DNA from: DASWJQ01 sp036397095 | Lineage (GTDB): Bacteria; Chloroflexota; Anaerolineae; Anaerolineales; E44-bin32 | Assembly: GCA_036397095.1 (NCBI GenBank) | Contig: DASWJQ010000008.1 | Coordinates: forward strand, 1-19,237 | Length of the DNA: 19,237 nt | Direction: 5' to 3' | Shown here: positions 15,607 through 19,237 of the stretch, one piece after another | Numbering within the stretch: position 1 is the stretch's first letter | Layout of the letters: each line of letters starts with the position of its first letter | Notes under the pieces: generated by a model | What the model was told of the DNA's origin: nothing | Database searches by the model: none | Seen by the model: the letters and a program-made list of their open reading frames with translations, nothing else | Position numbers and translations under genes: made by a program

Positions 15607-16835
15607 GCTCTTCCCTTCTGCGCTTGTCCCAACACCAGGTCGCAAAGCTCTCGGACCGCCCCCCGGCCCCCTTTATGGCTCAAGATTCGGTCGGCCCGCC
15701 GGCGCGCCATTGGATGCGCATCCACCGGCACCAGCGCGCAACCCACAAGTGGGAAGCAGTCGATGTCGTTCTCGTCGTTGCCAATGTAGATGGCCGACTC
15801 GGCGGGAACCCCCTGGCGAGCCAGCCAGTCCCGCAACGCGGTTGTCTTGTCACCAAGTCCTTGTTCGACGGGCAGGTCCAGCTTGCGACAACGCGCCGCC
15901 ACCACCGGATTTGTCTCGGTGGACAAGACCACCAACCGGATCCCGGCCGCCTTCATTTTGGCAACCCCCCAGCCATCCCCGCGGTGGGCGGCCACCGTCT
16001 CACCCCCATCGCCATCGACCCAAACCCGATTGTCGGTGAAGACGCCATCGAAATCGAAGATGATGGCTTCGATCGGGCTTGGCAGCGGCCGACGTTGGCC
16101 AGACGGATCAAGGAAGCTGAGCGTCCCCGACATTGCCAGTTCCTCGGCACGCGCCCAGTCCAACTCGTTGTCGATGTCAACGGTGTAGCGCGGATCGATT
16201 TCCAGGCCCAGGATGCGGTCACCGGTCATTGACCGCTGATCTAGAATGGTCGCGGCCCGAACGGCATCGATATGGCCGGTCTGCCAGTAGGTGGATGGCA
16301 ACGATTGTCTTGGCTGATTGTAGGCTTCCGGCGGACCATCGTCCAACAGCGGCTTCAGATGGCCGTCGTCGGCCATGCGCCACATTTTGTAGGGATTCTG
16401 GCCGCTGGGGACCACCCCGCGGACCGAATCGGCTCGCTCATCGGCAGTCAGCAGGCCGATTGCCTGATCGACCAGCCCTGGAGGCCGCAAAGGCGACGTC
16501 GGCCGCAATTGAACCACAATCTGTGGTTTCCAGCCGTCGATCCTGGCCAATTCGGACAGGGCGTGCTCAAAGACCGGCCAATCCAAGCTGTCGTCAGCTG
16601 CCAAGGCGGCTGGACGCAGGAACGGGATTTCGGCGCCGTAACGGGCTGCCGCTTCGGCGATGTCGGCATCGTCCGTTGAAACCACGACCCGATCGACCTG
16701 ACTGGCTTGCAAGCCAGCGACAATGCTGTAGGCGAGCAGCGGGTGCCCGGCGAAGTCGCGCAAATTCTTACCAGGAATTGACTTCGAACCGCCGCGCGCC
16801 GGGACAAGCGCCAGGACTTGCACGCGGTCTACCAC
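15603..16835 (-). CDS. neuA: Fused CMP-nonulosonate synthetase and KdsC-type HAD phosphatase
   Basis: The protein has 410 residues in two domains. Residues 1 to about 235 are a CMP-sialic acid synthetase: LVPARGGSKSIPGKN at 10-24, TDD at 54-56, QLRPTSPLR at 109-117 and DIDNELDW at 220-227. Residues from about 255 are a small HAD phosphatase of the KdsC/C0 type with no cap: FDFDGVFTD at 260-268 (nucleophile D261, D263), LST at 304-306, K330, and GNDEND at 352-357, so all four HAD motifs look intact. The fusion could dephosphorylate a nonulosonate-phosphate made by the adjacent NeuB and then activate it with CTP. Vertebrate CMAS has the same domain order. The GTG start overlaps the upstream SDR stop by seven bases and has GGAGG nine bases before it, which decides the start. 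Confidence 0.92.
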   Translation of the reverse strand: MVDRVQVLALVPARGGSKSIPGKNLRDFAGHPLLAYSIVAGLQASQVDRVVVSTDDADIAEAAARYGAEIPFLRPAALAADDSLDWPVFEHALSELARIDGWKPQIVVQLRPTSPLRPPGLVDQAIGLLTADERADSVRGVVPSGQNPYKMWRMADDGHLKPLLDDGPPEAYNQPRQSLPSTYWQTGHIDAVRAATILDQRSMTGDRILGLEIDPRYTVDIDNELDWARAEELAMSGTLSFLDPSGQRRPLPSPIEAIIFDFDGVFTDNRVWVDGDGGETVAAHRGDGWGVAKMKAAGIRLVVLSTETNPVVAARCRKLDLPVEQGLGDKTTALRDWLARQGVPAESAIYIGNDENDIDCFPLVGCALVPVDAHPMARRRADRILSHKGGRGAVRELCDLVLGQAQKGRA

Positions 16836-17656
16836 GCCGTCCAGCCTCCGTCAATGACCAGGTTGGCGCCGGTCATGTACGAACTTGCCTCCGAGAGCAA
16901 GAAGAGCAACGCGTTGCTAATTTCCTGGCGATCGGCCATCCGCCCAAGCATGGTCTTAGCCGAATAGCGCGCGACGAACTCGTCGTCGTGCTCAGCGAAT
17001 ACGCCACCGGGCGTCAATGTGTTCACCCGGATCCCCCTACCAGCATAGTAGCTGGCCAGATAGCGGGTAAGGCCCAACACCGCCGCCTTGGCCACGCTGT
17101 AGGTGACCGGCTTATAGGCGGGCGGCTGGCTTGCGCGCGCATACAACCGCTGATCCGGCGCGACCAGTCCATAGGTGGAGGCCACATTGATGATCACACC
17201 CTGCCCCTGCTCGAGCATGACAGGGGCCACTTCGCGCGCACAAAGAAACATGCCGGTAACATTGACATCCAGGGCGCGTTGCCAGGCATCAAGTGGGAAA
17301 TCCTCGAAGCCAACCCCATGCTGTCCAGCGCTGTCCGCATCGAATTTGGGGTCGAGCGCGGCGTTGTTAACAAGGCCATCAAGCCGGCCAAAGTTCTCCA
17401 CCGTCAGCTTGACCATCCGCTTGACGGACGCCTCGTCGCCGACATCGAGCCGCAACCCCAACGAACGCTGGGAGTTGCTTTCCGTCAACTCGAGGGCCAG
17501 TTCAACTGCGCGGTCGCCATCAATATCGGCCAGCACCGGATGGGCCCCCGCCTGCGCCAATGCCCTGGCATGCGATTCGCCCAGCAAACCGGCGCCACCG
17601 GTGATGACCACCACCTTGTCCTTCAATTCAAACGCCTGAGGCAAGTGCGCCGTCAT
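16829..17656 (-). CDS. Short-chain dehydrogenase/reductase, PtmA-like
   Basis: This 275-residue protein is a classical SDR: TGGAGLLG at 19-26, an acidic residue at D44 or D46 after strand 2 (suggesting NAD), NNAA at 97-100, catalytic S160, and YSVAK with Y186 and K190. It ends in the VIDGGWTAW strand typical of SDR C-termini. An insertion at about 163-183 (DQRLYARASQPPAYKP), just before the active-site Tyr, is longer than in FabG-like enzymes. I recall this in SDRs of sialic-acid-type flagellin glycan loci such as PtmA of Campylobacter. Beside a CMP-nonulosonate synthetase and a Gfo/Idh oxidoreductase, a role in making or modifying the sugar precursor is likely. The ATG overlaps the upstream stop as ATGA and has GGAGG ten bases before it. 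Confidence 0.88.
   Translation of the reverse strand: MTAHLPQAFELKDKVVVITGGAGLLGESHARALAQAGAHPVLADIDGDRAVELALELTESNSQRSLGLRLDVGDEASVKRMVKLTVENFGRLDGLVNNAALDPKFDADSAGQHGVGFEDFPLDAWQRALDVNVTGMFLCAREVAPVMLEQGQGVIINVASTYGLVAPDQRLYARASQPPAYKPVTYSVAKAAVLGLTRYLASYYAGRGIRVNTLTPGGVFAEHDDEFVARYSAKTMLGRMADRQEISNALLFLLSEASSYMTGANLVIDGGWTAW
16845..16849 (-). promoter_or_regulatory. Ribosome binding site that decides the GTG start of the fusion gene
   Basis: GGAGG on the minus strand, nine bases before the GTG at 16835 and inside the end of the SDR gene. It supports this start over the second GTG twelve bases further in. Confidence 0.7.
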
Positions 17657-18663
17657 TGGGATCGGGCCTCCACTCTCGTTGCCAGCTCGATCACCTGGCT
17701 GTCTGCAGCCGAGCGCCGCGCCGCCAGTGCGATTTGCAGCGCGGCCAACCCATCGGCCAAGCTGCAGATAGGAGCTTCAACGCCAGCGACGAGCCGGCGG
17801 AAATGCTCGATTTCGTCCAGGAACAGCGTGTTGCGCTCGAATCCGGGATCCGGTCGTCTCTCCAGAGACAGCTGACCATCCGCGCCCCACTGTTGCAGCA
17901 AGCCGGACTCCGCCTCCCACCTCAGCATTCCCCCCGATCCCACAACCTCCAGATCGTGGCGGGGGGGATTGCGCAGGTAGTCCAGGTGGATCTGCGACAT
18001 GCAGCCTGACTCGTGGTGCAGTGTGATCTCGGCTGCTTCTTCCACGGCCAGGCCCAGCGCGGTCACCCTCCCCACGCTGGCTCGCACCTGGCGCACTTCC
18101 CCCAAGATCCAGCGCAGATAATCGAACGGGTGGGATAGGGTGAGGATGACCCCACCCCCCAGATCAGCCCGTGCGCTATAGGAACTGCGATGGTCCTCCC
18201 ACGGATGCCAGCCGGGCAAGTACTCGCCCCAGCAGACAGAAGCGCTGACCGGCTGGCCGATGGCGCCTTCCTGCACCAGCTGGTACGCCAGTCGCAGCGT
18301 TGGGTGAAAGCGGAAATGGTAGCCGACCAGGGTCCGGTCGGCTGCCAGGGTGACCAGCTCCTCGGCCTGCTCCATATTGTGAGCTACCGGCTTTTCAATG
18401 AAAAGCGCTGCCCCGGCACGCGCGGCCGGCAGGGCGACCTCCATATGCAAAGCCGTCGGGTTGGTGACCAGCACCGCCTGCGGCGACCAGCTTTCGAGCG
18501 CCTCGGCCAGATCGGACGCTGTCGGGAAGTCAGCCAGCTCATCATTGGGCAGCGTGCTCCGTCCCGTCCGGTAGAGCACAATGTCGGATTCGCCGAGCGC
18601 CTGCAAGTTACGCAGGTGCCGGCGGCCGATCGAGCCGAGACCGCAGATCAGGTAGCGGGTCAT
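17653..18663 (-). CDS. Gfo/Idh/MocA family NAD(P)-dependent oxidoreductase
   Basis: This 336-residue protein has the Rossmann motif GLGSIGRRHLRNL at 8-20, the EKPVA motif at 90-94 (K91 is the conserved substrate/cofactor lysine) and, in the C-terminal alpha/beta domain, LGGGVILTLSHPFDYLRW at 168-185, with H178 at the usual active-site position. These are the hallmarks of the glucose-fructose oxidoreductase/inositol dehydrogenase/MocA family, which oxidises or reduces sugars and sugar derivatives. I chose the ATG at 18663 because the protein then begins immediately before the nucleotide-binding strand, as in relatives; a GTG at 18687 would add eight residues. No clear ribosome binding site precedes either. 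It is the first gene of the tightly packed run and overlaps the PtmA-like SDR, with which it probably shares a pathway. Confidence 0.9.
   Translation of the reverse strand: MTRYLICGLGSIGRRHLRNLQALGESDIVLYRTGRSTLPNDELADFPTASDLAEALESWSPQAVLVTNPTALHMEVALPAARAGAALFIEKPVAHNMEQAEELVTLAADRTLVGYHFRFHPTLRLAYQLVQEGAIGQPVSASVCWGEYLPGWHPWEDHRSSYSARADLGGGVILTLSHPFDYLRWILGEVRQVRASVGRVTALGLAVEEAAEITLHHESGCMSQIHLDYLRNPPRHDLEVVGSGGMLRWEAESGLLQQWGADGQLSLERRPDPGFERNTLFLDEIEHFRRLVAGVEAPICSLADGLAALQIALAARRSAADSQVIELATRVEARSQ
17667..17671 (-). promoter_or_regulatory. Ribosome binding site of the PtmA-like SDR
   Basis: GGAGG on the minus strand, ten bases before the ATG at 17656, within the last codons of the oxidoreductase gene. 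It supports the four-base overlap start. Confidence 0.65.
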
Positions 18664-18772
18664 GACCGGATTATTCGCACAGACCACGCGAAACCATCCG
18701 AAGGGTTGCCAGGGCTCAATGCCTTCCGCACGCTGATCAATACGGGTCGTCCGTTCCTAAGGCAGCAGTGAT
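18664..18772 (-). other. 109-base intergenic gap upstream of the oxidoreductase
   Basis: This gap lies between the stop of the partial glycosyltransferase and the start of the tightly packed run. I find no hairpin with a T-run and no pair of hexamers good enough to call a promoter. Being one of only two gaps over 100 bases, it is a reasonable place for a promoter or processing site, but nothing in the bases proves it. Confidence 0.3.
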
Positions 18773-19237
18773 TCATTGGACTGCTTCAAGCCAACAGGCT
18801 GGGGCGGATCGCAGGTCTTCTCCGATGGCGGCCAACACCACTTGAACTCCGACGATCACCGGCAAAGTGGCCAACATGACCGTGCCGGTGGGCGCGGTGA
18901 TGCCGCGCTGGCTGTAGTAGACCCAGTTCACCGAACCGAAGACCAGTCCAAACAAGAGCATAGGCATGCCGACCAGGAGATACACGGACACCATCGAGAA
19001 ATCATAAAGGAAGTATTTGAGGACGAGCCTGCGCACCAGCCGGCCAATCAATTTGGGGGGAAACTCGATCAGGGTCTTGACAATCGACAGGTTGGAAGTC
19101 TCTGAGCCATAGCGGGCCGGCATGGGGACTTCGCAAATCTCTGCATTCAGGAAGTAAAGTTCGGACAGTAGTGAGATCTCGAAGAAATAGCCAGTGTCGA
19201 GCGAGTCCAGAGGTAGCTTGGCAAGTAATTGGCGTCG
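18773..19237 (-). CDS. C-terminal part of a membrane-anchored family 2 glycosyltransferase
   Basis: The frame is open to the right edge and gives the last 154 residues, so the N-terminal catalytic part lies outside the window. The visible piece starts at the end of the GT-A domain: LDTGYFFEISLL at residues 13-24 of the fragment, with the conserved aromatic-glycine-acidic acceptor segment, and EVPMPARYG at 36-44, the usual last strand motif of polyprenyl-phosphate glycosyltransferases. After a basic linker come two membrane helices (about 82-104 and 116-135). This layout matches DPM1/GtrB-like enzymes that load a sugar onto a polyprenyl phosphate. Such a lipid-linked sugar is the donor type the three GT-C proteins in the window need, which would link both ends of the locus. 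That link is inference. Confidence 0.82.
   Translation of the reverse strand, partial: RRQLLAKLPLDSLDTGYFFEISLLSELYFLNAEICEVPMPARYGSETSNLSIVKTLIEFPPKLIGRLVRRLVLKYFLYDFSMVSVYLLVGMPMLLFGLVFGSVNWVYYSQRGITAPTGTVMLATLPVIVGVQVVLAAIGEDLRSAPACWLEAVQ

Noticed and set aside
14737..15789. 350-codon open frame on the plus strand
   Set aside because: It is fully antisense to NeuB and the HAD domain, and no family motif is seen; a shadow.
16133..17875. 580-codon open frame on the plus strand
   Set aside because: It lies antisense to the CMP-synthetase fusion, the PtmA-like SDR and the oxidoreductase, all of which have clear family motifs. Its translation is rich in Arg, Pro and Ser with no recognisable domain, as expected for a GC-driven shadow.
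18664..18772. Terminator after the partial glycosyltransferase gene
   Set aside because: No stable stem followed by a T-run is visible in the 109 bases.

Overview
The window is about 19 kb of moderately GC-rich bacterial DNA. It holds 17 protein-coding genes, all on the minus strand, so they are transcribed from the right edge towards the left. Both end genes are cut by the window. I see no rRNA, tRNA, CRISPR array, insertion sequence or phage gene, and no stretch longer than about 150 bases without a gene. Most junctions are abutting or overlap by 4-8 bases (ATGA, GTGA or TTGA overlaps), as in a long translationally coupled operon. The content is a cell-surface glycan locus built around nonulosonic (sialic-acid-like) sugars. 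The organism cannot be named from this. Locus style and protein flavour would fit an environmental bacterium such as a Chloroflexota/Anaerolineae member, but this is a weak inference.

Layout in transcription order (right to left). (1) 19237-18773: C-terminal part of a membrane-anchored family 2 glycosyltransferase. (2) 18663-14731: a sugar-acid block of a Gfo/Idh/MocA oxidoreductase, a short-chain dehydrogenase, a fused CMP-nonulosonate synthetase plus KdsC-type HAD phosphatase, and a NeuB-type synthase without a C-terminal SAF domain. (3) 14719-10076: a capsule-type GT-B glycosyltransferase, a GT-C membrane glycosyltransferase, a family 2 glycosyltransferase and a second, different cytidylyltransferase. 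(4) 10038-5050: two paralogous membrane proteins with alkaline-phosphatase/sulfatase-type ectodomains, flanking a small membrane protein and a NoeA-like SAM methyltransferase. (5) 5049-3305: a D-2-hydroxyacid dehydrogenase and a second short-chain dehydrogenase. (6) 3273-1: two more large GT-C type membrane glycosyltransferases, the last running off the left edge.

Working model (inference). The dehydrogenases prepare or tailor sugar or hydroxyacid precursors. NeuB condenses a six-carbon sugar with phosphoenolpyruvate. The HAD domain of the fusion removes a phosphate and its other domain makes the CMP-sugar. Cytoplasmic glycosyltransferases assemble a glycan, and GT-C enzymes using polyprenyl-phosphate sugars extend or decorate it outside the membrane. 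The two sulfatase-like proteins would add or remove a phospho- or sulfo-type substituent on the outer face. The most novel element is the block at 10038-5050, a compact set of two ectoenzymes, a small membrane protein and a two-part methyltransferase whose N-terminal half carries a kinase-like signature.
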